Assembly (NCBI GenBank): GCA_035556755.1 | Contig: DATMEP010000154.1 | Coordinates: 1 to 29,177, forward strand | Direction of reading: 5' to 3' | Source of the DNA: VRUE01 sp035556755 | GTDB lineage: Bacteria > Actinomycetota > Thermoleophilia > Solirubrobacterales > 70-9 | Length of the DNA stretch: 29,177 nt | Shown: positions 7,809 to 15,142 of the stretch, piece after piece | Layout: each line of letters opens with the position of its first letter | Position numbering within the stretch: the first letter of the stretch is position 1 | Made by a program: the position numbers and the translations under genes | Notes under the pieces: model-generated | Database searches by the model: none | Told to the model about the DNA's origin: nothing | The model's input: the letters and a program-made list of their open reading frames with translations, nothing else

Positions 7809-8927
7809 ATGGTCGGGCCAATGCGCGTTTCGACCGTCAAAGCCCCGTTGCTGTTCGCCTTCCTCGTCGCGGCAGCCGCCCTCCTCCTGATCGGGCCCGG
7901 GGCCGCCAAAGCTTCCCCGCTGGACGTGGAGGTCATCCAGTCGACCGCGACTGAGCACGACCCCAAGGTCGGTCTTCACATCGAGGGCGCACGACGCGCC
8001 CGTGAGGTCGCCCTGTACGTAGACGGGGATCTGCGTCGTCGCGATCGCTCCTGGCCCTGGGGCTTCGGCAGGGACGGCCGGATCCAGCTCAAGGCCGGGC
8101 GTCATGAGATCGCCGTCGCCGCCCGCTTTCGGGAGACGCGTCAGATCCGTCGCGAGACGGTGTTCGTGAGAAATCGCCGGGTTGAGAGGTCGAGGCGCAA
8201 CAAGCAAGCTTCCATCGGCATCTCGGCGAACAAACCCCTGAAGAAAGCACCACGGACCCCGGTCCCCCTCCCACCCGCCACGGATCTCTGGCACGGCGAT
8301 TTCGAGACCGGAGACATCTCGCAATGGGACATGGTGCAGCAAGTCGCTTCAGATCGGATAACGATCGCCCAGGACCCCAAGCGCCAGGGAAACTACGCAG
8401 CTCGCTTCGAAGTCAGGCCCGGCGACAACATCGGCGATACCGCTCCACGAGCAGAGCTTGCCTCATTCCTGGACGAGGAAGAGGGCGAAGAGCGGTACTA
8501 CCGCTGGTTCACCTACTTCGACCCCAACTTCCCCACCGAGTACGAGGATGAGTTCGTCACCTTCACGCAGTGGCGAGCCGAGGACGAGAGCGACGCCTAC
8601 ACCTCCTTCATGGTCTGGGGAGACGAGATCGAGCTGCGCCGCGACGGCACCCGCTGGTCGACTCCGCTGACCAAGGGCGTTTGGCACGAATTCATCTACC
8701 ACGTCAAGTGGTCTCCGGATCCCGACGTCGGCTTCATCGAGCTCTGGTACGACGGGGAGCACGTGCTGGCCCCCCTCAATGTCGACACCATGGCCGGATC
8801 GCCCGGCGACGCCGTCCAGAACTACGTCAAGCAGGGCCTCTACAAGGCGGACGAGATCCCAACCGGAGTCGTCTACCACGACGGCTTCGTCGCCGGACCG
8901 ACGCTCGAGGCCGTCCAGGGCGCATAG
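7809..8927 (+). CDS. Secreted polysaccharide-lyase-like protein with N-terminal beta domain (copy 1)
   Basis: 372 residues. The N-terminal signal peptide (hydrophobic about 11-30, ending GAAKA) indicates export. Residues about 38-125 form a small beta-rich domain of Ig or CARDB appearance (VGLHIEGAR, ALYVDGD). A basic linker (125-155) leads to a heparin-lyase-I-like/Polysacc_lyase domain from about 158, with DFETGDISQW, the RAEL motif (214-217) and a YYRWFTYFDP strand. The family includes beta-eliminating lyases for uronate-containing glycans; activity is not shown here. It may trim or release the polymer made by this locus. ATG 7821 is an equally good start and still leaves a full signal peptide. 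A related gene follows directly, with blocks of identical DNA. Confidence 0.75.
   Translation: MVGPMRVSTVKAPLLFAFLVAAAALLLIGPGAAKASPLDVEVIQSTATEHDPKVGLHIEGARRAREVALYVDGDLRRRDRSWPWGFGRDGRIQLKAGRHEIAVAARFRETRQIRRETVFVRNRRVERSRRNKQASIGISANKPLKKAPRTPVPLPPATDLWHGDFETGDISQWDMVQQVASDRITIAQDPKRQGNYAARFEVRPGDNIGDTAPRAELASFLDEEEGEERYYRWFTYFDPNFPTEYEDEFVTFTQWRAEDESDAYTSFMVWGDEIELRRDGTRWSTPLTKGVWHEFIYHVKWSPDPDVGFIELWYDGEHVLAPLNVDTMAGSPGDAVQNYVKQGLYKADEIPTGVVYHDGFVAGPTLEAVQGA
8361..8458 (+). repeat. 98-base block identical to 9133-9230
   Basis: Reading base by base, this part of lyase copy 1 is identical to 9133-9230 in copy 2, including third codon positions, while adjacent codons differ. It encodes the region from TIAQDPKRQGN to the RAEL motif. 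Confidence 0.9.
8679..8768 (+). repeat. 90-base block identical to 9451-9540
   Basis: Second fully identical block shared by the two lyase-like genes, encoding VWHEFIYHVKW to GEHVL. It is separated from the first block by diverged sequence. Confidence 0.9.
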
Positions 8928-8951
8928 CACTGCCCTGTAGGACCCTGTGCC

Positions 8952-8957
8952 TACACT
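8952..8957 (+). promoter_or_regulatory. Candidate -10 box (TACACT) before lyase copy 2
   Basis: TACACT ends ten bases before ATG 8968, which would give a leaderless or nearly leaderless mRNA. It lies in the short gap between the two lyase genes and overlaps a 6-bp hairpin (8936-8941 with 8950-8955). Confidence 0.35.
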
Positions 8958-8967
8958 TGAAAGCGGG

Positions 8968-9699
8968 ATGCGGCGCCCACTGCTGATCGCTGCGATACCG
9001 ATGCTCCTCTGCGTCGGCTTGGGGCTGGGTGTCCTGATCGACAGGGGAGGGTCGGCTCTGTGGCGGGGAGATTTCGAGACGGGCGACGTCTCGCAGTGGG
9101 ACGGGGCGCAGCAAGTCGCCTCCGATCGAATCACGATCGCCCAGGACCCCAAGCGCCAGGGAAACTACGCAGCTCGCTTCGAAGTCAGGCCCGGCGACAA
9201 CATCGGCGATACCGCTCCACGAGCAGAGCTCTTCGTCAGACTCGGGGAGGACGAGGACGCAGAGCGGTACTACCGCTGGTTCACCTACTTCGACCCCGAC
9301 TTCCCCACCCGCTACGAGGACTCGTTCGTCACCTTCACCCAGTGGCGAGCGGTCGATGAGAGCAACGACTGGACCGCCTTTATGGTCTGGGGGGACAAGA
9401 TCGAGCTGCACCGCAACGGCGCCCGCTGGTCCACCCGCCTGACGAAGGGGGTTTGGCACGAATTCATCTACCACGTCAAGTGGTCTCCGGATCCCGACGT
9501 CGGCTTCATCGAGCTCTGGTACGACGGGGAGCACGTGCTGCCAAAGCTCCACGTCAAAACGATGTCCGGAGCCCCAGGAGACGCGGTAGAGAACTACGTC
9601 AAGCAGGGCCTATACAAGGCTGAGGAGATCCCGACCGGAGTCGTCTACCACGACGGCTTTGTTGCCGGAACGAGCCTCGAGGCCGTCAAAGGCGCATAG
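8968..9699 (+). CDS. Secreted or anchored polysaccharide-lyase-like protein (copy 2)
   Basis: 243 residues. An N-terminal hydrophobic segment (MRRPLLIAAIPMLLCVGLGLG) acts as signal peptide or anchor, followed at once by the lyase-like domain (DFETGDVSQW, the RAEL motif, YYRWFTYFDP). It lacks the beta domain and basic linker of copy 1. Two blocks of 98 and 90 bases are identical in DNA to copy 1, separated by clearly diverged codons. ATG 8968 is chosen over the upstream ATG 8947 because it begins the hydrophobic segment and has a TACACT box ten bases upstream. The 3' end overlaps the convergent deacetylase gene by 14 bases. It may act on the same or a related polymer as copy 1. Confidence 0.75.
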   Translation: MRRPLLIAAIPMLLCVGLGLGVLIDRGGSALWRGDFETGDVSQWDGAQQVASDRITIAQDPKRQGNYAARFEVRPGDNIGDTAPRAELFVRLGEDEDAERYYRWFTYFDPDFPTRYEDSFVTFTQWRAVDESNDWTAFMVWGDKIELHRNGARWSTRLTKGVWHEFIYHVKWSPDPDVGFIELWYDGEHVLPKLHVKTMSGAPGDAVENYVKQGLYKAEEIPTGVVYHDGFVAGTSLEAVKGA

Positions 9700-10423
9700 C
9701 GCTGGCGCCGAAAGCCCGCCGCCGTGCCCGCAGCATCAAACGCCGCGCGCTGTCGCCCCGGTAGGCCCCCACACGCGGCCACAGCATCGGCAACGGTGGG
9801 GTCGGCGACACGGGCACGGTCGCCGCGGCCAGGTATCCCGCCGCCCTGGCCGCATGGGCCACCCGGGCGTCCGCGACACCGTAGGGGTAAGCCAGCGACG
9901 TGCAGTGGCCTCCCAGGTGCTGCTCGCAGTCTTGTTTTGAGCCGAGGAGCTCGCGCTCGAGATCGGCGTCGCCCAGCCTCGACAGCAGCGGATGGCTGCG
10001 GGTATGCGAGCCGATCTCCCAGCCGCGGGCGGCGAGATCGCCAAGGCGATCCCACCCCATGCACTCGAGCTCTCGCTCGTGCGGTCCGCCAACCCAGCGG
10101 TCCAGGCCGTCCCATGACATCGGTTCGCCGGAAGCCGGATAGTCGGTGGGGACGAACACGGTCGCCGGTAAGCCGAGCTCCTCGAGCAACGGCGCCGCCA
10201 GCCGGTGTACAGACTCCGCGGCGTCGTCGAAAGTGACCACCAACGTCCGCGGCGCCGCGGGAGCGGTGAGGGCGTCGGTGAAGGTCGAGCCAAGGTACCC
10301 GCGACGGAGGAAGGCCTCGACCTGCTCGGCGAAGCGCGCGGGAGTGACCGCCGTCTCGTCGGGCCACGAGTCGCTCAACGCGTGGTAACAGAGGACCACG
10401 ACCCTGGGCCTGGTGCTGTTCAC
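9686..10423 (-). CDS. Third polysaccharide deacetylase family protein, motif TFDDA
   Basis: 245-residue NodB-fold protein related in layout to the first deacetylase (LCYHAL near the start). Motif 1 reads TFDDA (64-68) in place of the usual TFDDG; both Asp residues are kept. Motif 2 has GSHTRSH with His 140 and His 144, and motif 3 is YPYGV. The metal-binding residues are therefore present and activity is plausible. No signal peptide is evident. The start is GTG 10423, which overlaps the TGA of the upstream glycosyltransferase gene on the same strand (GTGA), so the two form a coupled minus-strand pair inside an otherwise plus-strand locus. The 3' end overlaps lyase copy 2 by 14 bases. Confidence 0.85.
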   Translation of the reverse strand: MNSTRPRVVVLCYHALSDSWPDETAVTPARFAEQVEAFLRRGYLGSTFTDALTAPAAPRTLVVTFDDAAESVHRLAAPLLEELGLPATVFVPTDYPASGEPMSWDGLDRWVGGPHERELECMGWDRLGDLAARGWEIGSHTRSHPLLSRLGDADLERELLGSKQDCEQHLGGHCTSLAYPYGVADARVAHAARAAGYLAAATVPVSPTPPLPMLWPRVGAYRGDSARRLMLRARRRAFGASAMRL

Positions 10424-11541
10424 CGCACGGCGTCCAGGTAGATCCGGCCGAGCTGCCCGTACACATCGTTGTCGGCCAGGCGGCGCGCACGTTCCTCCGC
10501 TGCCTTCCCGAGCGCTTCCCGGCGTGCAGGTGCTGCGAGGAGATGCGCCAGAGCCTCCGCCAACTGCTCCGCGTCTCCAGGATCCACCAGGGCCGCATCA
10601 AGACCGTCGGTGAGGATCTCCGGCACCGCGCCGACACGGCTCGCGACGATCGGGAGCCCATAGGCCATTGCCTCCAGGAGGGCGATCGGCATCCCCTCGG
10701 AAAGAGACGGCATCACGAACAGGTCCGCCTCCTCAAGCGCCCGGTTCTTCTCCGACTCGGCCAGGAATCCGTCCCAGAGCACACGCTCTGGGAGAGACCC
10801 TGGACCCTCACCGGGCCCCGCGAGCACCACCCGGACATCGGCTCTGCCTGCAAGCAAAGACGGAAGGGCGTCGAGCAGCACCGCCCCTCCCTTGGCCGGA
10901 TCCGCGAAGCCACCCAGATAGAGCACCGAGACCTCTCGCCCATTTGCCTCGGGCTCGATCGGCGACTCGCGGCGAGCGATCTGCGGTGGCGGGTTCGGCA
11001 CCACCTCGATCTCGGCGTCGCTCAATCGGTTCAAAACCTCTGCCCCACTGGTCGAGACGCTGAGGACGAAGTCGGACATCTCGAGCGTGGTTCGCAGGAT
11101 GCGACGCCGCAGAGGACCGAGCCGATCTATGAACTCCTCGAGATCGCCCGGCCCGGCGTGGATCTGGAGGATGGCCGGTCGCCGCATCGCCTTGGCGACG
11201 CCCACGACGAAGGCCTTGCGGTACATGCTGCCCCGAGCCGCCATGTGGACGTGGACGATGCGGAGACCCGGCCGGGCGCACCAGCGGGTGAGGGCCAGGA
11301 CCGAGACCGTGAACAGCAGCAGCCGGCGAACCGGGCGCGAGTCACGGTAGGTGGGTATCGCCTCGAGCTTGAACCTGTCCGCAAGCGGCGACTGGAGCAG
11401 CGCGCCGATCACCGCGGGCATCCCGCCCGGCGAAGCGGGGTCGGGACCGACCTGGGCAACCCGAATCTTCAACGGGCCGCCGCCGTCCACGCCGCGGCTC
11501 CGACCCGCACGCAGGCGCGACCTTGATCTCCTTCCGTTCAA
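10420..11541 (-). CDS. Glycosyltransferase family 4 protein
   Basis: GT-B-fold retaining glycosyltransferase of up to 373 residues, expected to add a sugar from a nucleotide donor to the lipid-linked repeat unit. It shows the glycine-rich N-terminal acceptor-domain motif (SPGGMP), a donor-domain start VLYLGGF, and the E-x7-E motif in SEGMPIALLEAMAYG, then VGAVPEIL. The start is uncertain. TTG 11541 gives a basic 23-residue extension and lies nine bases from a TAATCT box on the minus strand; GTG 11490 and TTG 11472 begin nearer the conserved KIRVAQVG strand. It is divergent from the asparagine-synthase-like gene with only 23 bases between. The stop overlaps the start of the deacetylase downstream. 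Confidence 0.88.
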   Translation of the reverse strand: MNGRRSRSRLRAGRSRGVDGGGPLKIRVAQVGPDPASPGGMPAVIGALLQSPLADRFKLEAIPTYRDSRPVRRLLLFTVSVLALTRWCARPGLRIVHVHMAARGSMYRKAFVVGVAKAMRRPAILQIHAGPGDLEEFIDRLGPLRRRILRTTLEMSDFVLSVSTSGAEVLNRLSDAEIEVVPNPPPQIARRESPIEPEANGREVSVLYLGGFADPAKGGAVLLDALPSLLAGRADVRVVLAGPGEGPGSLPERVLWDGFLAESEKNRALEEADLFVMPSLSEGMPIALLEAMAYGLPIVASRVGAVPEILTDGLDAALVDPGDAEQLAEALAHLLAAPARREALGKAAEERARRLADNDVYGQLGRIYLDAVR

Positions 11542-11549
11542 AGCGCCAC

Positions 11550-11556
11550 TAGATTA
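11550..11556. promoter_or_regulatory. Overlapping divergent -10 boxes (TAGATT / TAATCT)
   Basis: The heptamer TAGATTA reads as TAGATT on the plus strand, nine bases before ATG 11565, and as TAATCT on the minus strand, nine bases before TTG 11541. Both match TANNNT, so one symmetric box may serve both divergent genes. Confidence 0.45.
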
Positions 11557-11564
11557 GGGCAGGA

Positions 11565-13484
11565 ATGTGCGGAATCGCTGCCATCGTGGACGCTCGGGAG
11601 CCCCTGCCCGAATCCAGCGCCGCAGCGATGGTTTCCGCACTCCGCCACCGTGGACCCGACGGCGAGTCGGTCGAGCGGATCGGCCCGACGACGCTGATCC
11701 ATACGCGTCTGGCGATTATCGACGTCGCCGGCGGGCACCAGCCCATGCACTCAGAGGACGGATCCTGCAGTGCGGTCGTGAACGGAGAGATCTACAACCA
11801 CCTCGACCTGCGCCGCGAGCTGGAGGCCGCAGGCCACCGCTTCGCCACGCGATCGGATTCGGAGGTGATAGTCCACGCCTACGAGGAGTGGGGTCCCGAC
11901 TGCGTCCGCCGCCTCAACGGGATGTTCGCCTTCGCCTTGTGGGATGCGCGCCGCGAGCGCCTTCTGGCGGCGCGAGACCCGTTCGGGGTGAAGCCGCTCT
12001 ACTGGCTTCGCTCGGGCGGACGAACCGCCGTCGCCTCCGAGATCGGCGCCTTCCTGGCGGGCGGCCTGATCTCTGCCGAGATCGACCGCATCGCACTCGA
12101 GCACTACCTCGCCTGGCGTTTCACGCCGGCACCAAGGACGATCTTCAAGGGAATCTCGAAGCTGCCGCCGGCCTCTCTGCTCGTCGCCGAGAGCTCCGGG
12201 ACTCGCGTCGTCTCCTACCGCGAGCCTCCGGGCGAGCCGTTCGAGAGCCCGGATGTGGGGGAACTTGCCGAGGAGCTCGGTGCCCGCTTCGAGGCCGCCG
12301 TCGAGCGCCAGATGATGTCCGACGTGCCCTACGGGGCCTTCCTCAGCGGCGGGGTGGATTCGGCCGCCATCGCCGCCGCGATGAGGAGGAAGGTCAGCGA
12401 GCACCCACTCACCTTCACGATCGGCTTCCCAGGCCACGACCAGGAGCTCGACGAGCGCGAGGCGGCAGCCCAGACGGCGTCCGCGATAGGCACCCGTCAC
12501 CACTCGACGGCGATGGAAGAGCTCGACTTTCCAGGCGAAGTGGCGGCCTGCGTGCGGCGTCTCGAGGAGCCGATCGGCTCGGCGTCGGCGCCGGCGGCGC
12601 TCCAGCTCAGCCGCTTCGCGGCCCAGCACGTGAAGGTCGTACTCTCCGGTCAAGGTGCGGACGAGCCTTTCGGCGGCTACGAGCGCCATCAGGCGGCTGC
12701 CGCCCTCCCCCTCACCCGTCTCATGCCGAGATCGCTGGCCCGCCCCGTCATGGGCCTCGCCGAGGCACTCCCCCGCAACGAGCGAATCAAGCGCGCTGCG
12801 CGCCTGCTGGACGCCCCGGCCGGTCTCGACCGACTGCTGCGGGTCTTCGAGATCTCGGACTCCACCACTCGATCCCTGCTCACCCATGGGCCCGCTGCGG
12901 AGGCCGCCGAGGAGCGTCGGGAACTGGCTGCGGCCCTGCTGCAAGATCTCGCCCCTCGGAAGGATCCCCTGGAGCAGGCGCTCTATCTCGACACGCGGAT
13001 GTTCCTGCCCGATTGCCTCCTGCTCTACGGCGACAAGACCTCGATGGCAGCCAGCCTCGAGCAGCGAGTGCCGTTCCTCGACGTCGAGCTGATGGCCTTC
13101 GTCGAGCGGATCCCCGCCCGGCTGCGCCTGCGCGGCCTGAAACGCAAGTGGCTCTATCGCAGGGCGATCTCGGAGCTGGTTCCCGACGCCGCCCTGCAAC
13201 GCCGAAAGCACCCCTTTGCAACCCCCTACGACGAGTGGCTGCGCAGCGCTCTGGGGGAGGAGGTGAAAAGGCTCTACAGAAGCTCGGACGGGCTTGCCGA
13301 TCTGATCGACCCGGGAGTGGTCGACAAGGTCAGCGACGAGCACCGAAGAGGCAGGATTGACCACAAGCGGCTGCTGTATTGTCTGCTCGAGTTCGCCTAC
13401 TGGCACCTCTCGTTCATCCAGGGCGAGGCGCCGGCAAGCCCCGGCTTTGCCAGCAATCTCCGGGTCGAGGCTAAACCTGAATGA
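11565..13484 (+). CDS. asnB: Asparagine synthase (glutamine-hydrolysing) family amidotransferase
   Basis: 639 residues, the normal length for the AsnB class. After Met removal Cys becomes the N-terminal nucleophile (MCGIAA). The glutaminase domain holds RHRGPDG, HTRLAI, VNGEIYNH and the DPFGVKPLY stretch. The synthetase domain has the PP-loop SGGVDS (261-266) that binds ATP, with later LSGQGADEPFGGY and DKTSMAASLEQRVPFLD. The established reaction uses glutamine ammonia to amidate an adenylated carboxylate, usually aspartate. Paralogues in polysaccharide clusters are often proposed to amidate uronic acids or amino-acid substituents; that is a likely but unproven role here. The C-terminal residues after about 620 are poorly conserved. 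The gene begins a plus-strand run, with the Wzc-like start 43 bases after its stop. Confidence 0.92.
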   Translation: MCGIAAIVDAREPLPESSAAAMVSALRHRGPDGESVERIGPTTLIHTRLAIIDVAGGHQPMHSEDGSCSAVVNGEIYNHLDLRRELEAAGHRFATRSDSEVIVHAYEEWGPDCVRRLNGMFAFALWDARRERLLAARDPFGVKPLYWLRSGGRTAVASEIGAFLAGGLISAEIDRIALEHYLAWRFTPAPRTIFKGISKLPPASLLVAESSGTRVVSYREPPGEPFESPDVGELAEELGARFEAAVERQMMSDVPYGAFLSGGVDSAAIAAAMRRKVSEHPLTFTIGFPGHDQELDEREAAAQTASAIGTRHHSTAMEELDFPGEVAACVRRLEEPIGSASAPAALQLSRFAAQHVKVVLSGQGADEPFGGYERHQAAAALPLTRLMPRSLARPVMGLAEALPRNERIKRAARLLDAPAGLDRLLRVFEISDSTTRSLLTHGPAAEAAEERRELAAALLQDLAPRKDPLEQALYLDTRMFLPDCLLLYGDKTSMAASLEQRVPFLDVELMAFVERIPARLRLRGLKRKWLYRRAISELVPDAALQRRKHPFATPYDEWLRSALGEEVKRLYRSSDGLADLIDPGVVDKVSDEHRRGRIDHKRLLYCLLEFAYWHLSFIQGEAPASPGFASNLRVEAKPE

Positions 13485-13527
13485 CTTCCGCGTCGATAGG
13501 CCCCCACATGGCTCCCGGAGCACGCAG

Positions 13528-15141
13528 ATGAGCACTCCCCCAAGCGGAGGGTCTTCCCCTGAGAATCCGGGGCGCAACGGCGACCTGGCCGGGCGCCCGC
13601 CCGTCCCCCATCCCGCTCCCCCCTCGACCCAGGTCGAAGGAACCGGCGCTGCGCTTCGCTCCTTTACGCGAGCGCTCCGCCGCCGGCTTCCGATCCTGCT
13701 CGTCTGCCTCGCCGTGGTCCCGGCCGCGGCACTGCTCTGGTCGCTTCAGCAGCCGGAGGAATACGAGGCGACCGCGTCGCTCCTCTTCCGCAACGTGGAA
13801 CTGGATCAGTCGGAAGGGTCGTCCTTCTCACCCTCCTCCGACGATCCGACCCGAGCGGCCGAAACCAATCTCAAACTCGTCTCCAAGGGTGAAATCGCGG
13901 CCCGCACGGCGTTACGACTCGACCTGCCGGGAGTTACCCCCGACGCAGTCGAGGACGCGGTCAGCGTCTCGCTCGAGGGCGAGTCCGACATCGCCAGCGT
14001 CACCGCAAAGGCAGAGGACCCCGATGTGGCCGCGCGAATCGCCAACGCCTTCGCCCTGGAGTTCATAAAACAGAGACGCGAAGCCGATCGCCGTGCGATT
14101 CTCGCCGGGAAAACCCGGATCGAAGCGGAGCTGAATCAGCTCTCGCCCGCGGAGACCGAGGGCCTGCAGGGAGAACGCCTCACCCGCCAAGCCGAAGAGC
14201 TCGAGCTGCTCGCCTCACTGCAGACGGGCAATGCCGAGATCGTCCAGAGGGCTACGCCAAACGACAGCCCCGTCTCGCCGAAGCCGCTGCGCAATGCGAT
14301 CCTCGGACTTTTCCTCGGCGGCCTGCTTGGACTGGCCCTCGTCTTGCTGATCGAGCAGTTCGATACCCGGCTCAAGGACGAATCCGAAGTCGAGGAAGCC
14401 TATGGGCTGCCGATCCTGACCAGCCTCCCGCACAGCGACGACGTCCAACAGCCCCACGAGCTCGACCCGATAGGCCTGGGCCCCCCCGGCGCAGAGGCGT
14501 TCAGGATGCTGCACGCGAACCTGCGTTATTTCAACGTGGGGCGGCAGATCGAAACGCTCCTGGTCACGTCGGCTACCGCGAAAGAAGGCAAGACGACGGT
14601 TTCCTGGGGTCTCTCGGTGACCGAGGCCCGCGCGGGAAAGAAAGTCCTCCTGATCGAGGGAGACATGCGGCAGCCGAGCCTGGCCCCCCGGCTGGGAAAA
14701 ACGCCGGAGTCCGGGCTCAGCCTCGTCCTCGCCGGCGATGACTCCTTGGAGTCTGCCGCGGTCGCGATGGATACCGGCCCATACTCGAGCTCCGACCTCG
14801 ACGTGCTGTTCGCGGGCCCGGCCCCCCCGAATCCCGCCGAGCTGATGGAGTCGCCCGCGATGACGGAGCTGCTTGAGGAAGCTCGCGAGCGCTACGACCT
14901 CGTCGTGATCGACACCCCTCCCACCATCGTGGCGGACGCCATACCCCTGATGAGACAGGCCAGCGGAGTGCTCATCGTGGCGCGTGTCGGCTACGCAAAG
15001 CAGGACCTCGCGCAAAACCTTCGCGATCTGCTGGCACATCTCCAGGCATTGCCCTTCGGCACGGTGGCAAACGACACCCCACCCAAAACGGGCGGCTACT
15101 ACATGCCGTACGCCGCCGGTCGCGCCAACATCCCCACCTGA
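13528..15141 (+). CDS. Wzc-like chain-length regulator fused to BY-kinase domain
   Basis: 537-residue bitopic membrane protein controlling polymer length and export. A Pro-rich cytoplasmic N-terminus (about 1-45) precedes transmembrane helix 1 (about 53-72). A periplasmic-type Wzz/PCP domain with coiled-coil follows (about 75-250), then helix 2 (about 257-276). The ATPase/kinase domain carries Walker A (TSATAKEGKTT, 348-358), Walker A' (LLIEGDM, 374-380) and Walker B (VVIDTP, 459-464). The single-chain layout matches Gram-negative Wzc and some actinobacterial proteins rather than the split CapA/CapB pairs. The C-terminus lacks a long Tyr cluster; only YYMPY near the end could be phosphorylated. 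ATG 13528 is chosen because a GGAG lies about seven bases upstream and the upstream frame overlaps the previous gene. The next gene begins two bases after the stop. Confidence 0.9.
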   Translation: MSTPPSGGSSPENPGRNGDLAGRPPVPHPAPPSTQVEGTGAALRSFTRALRRRLPILLVCLAVVPAAALLWSLQQPEEYEATASLLFRNVELDQSEGSSFSPSSDDPTRAAETNLKLVSKGEIAARTALRLDLPGVTPDAVEDAVSVSLEGESDIASVTAKAEDPDVAARIANAFALEFIKQRREADRRAILAGKTRIEAELNQLSPAETEGLQGERLTRQAEELELLASLQTGNAEIVQRATPNDSPVSPKPLRNAILGLFLGGLLGLALVLLIEQFDTRLKDESEVEEAYGLPILTSLPHSDDVQQPHELDPIGLGPPGAEAFRMLHANLRYFNVGRQIETLLVTSATAKEGKTTVSWGLSVTEARAGKKVLLIEGDMRQPSLAPRLGKTPESGLSLVLAGDDSLESAAVAMDTGPYSSSDLDVLFAGPAPPNPAELMESPAMTELLEEARERYDLVVIDTPPTIVADAIPLMRQASGVLIVARVGYAKQDLAQNLRDLLAHLQALPFGTVANDTPPKTGGYYMPYAAGRANIPT

Positions 15142-15142
15142 G

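Noticed and set aside
11751..13577. Long minus-strand open frame opposite the asparagine-synthase-like gene
   Set aside because: The plus strand encodes a clear full-length AsnB family protein with all motifs. The minus frame has no recognisable domain and is a by-product of high GC.
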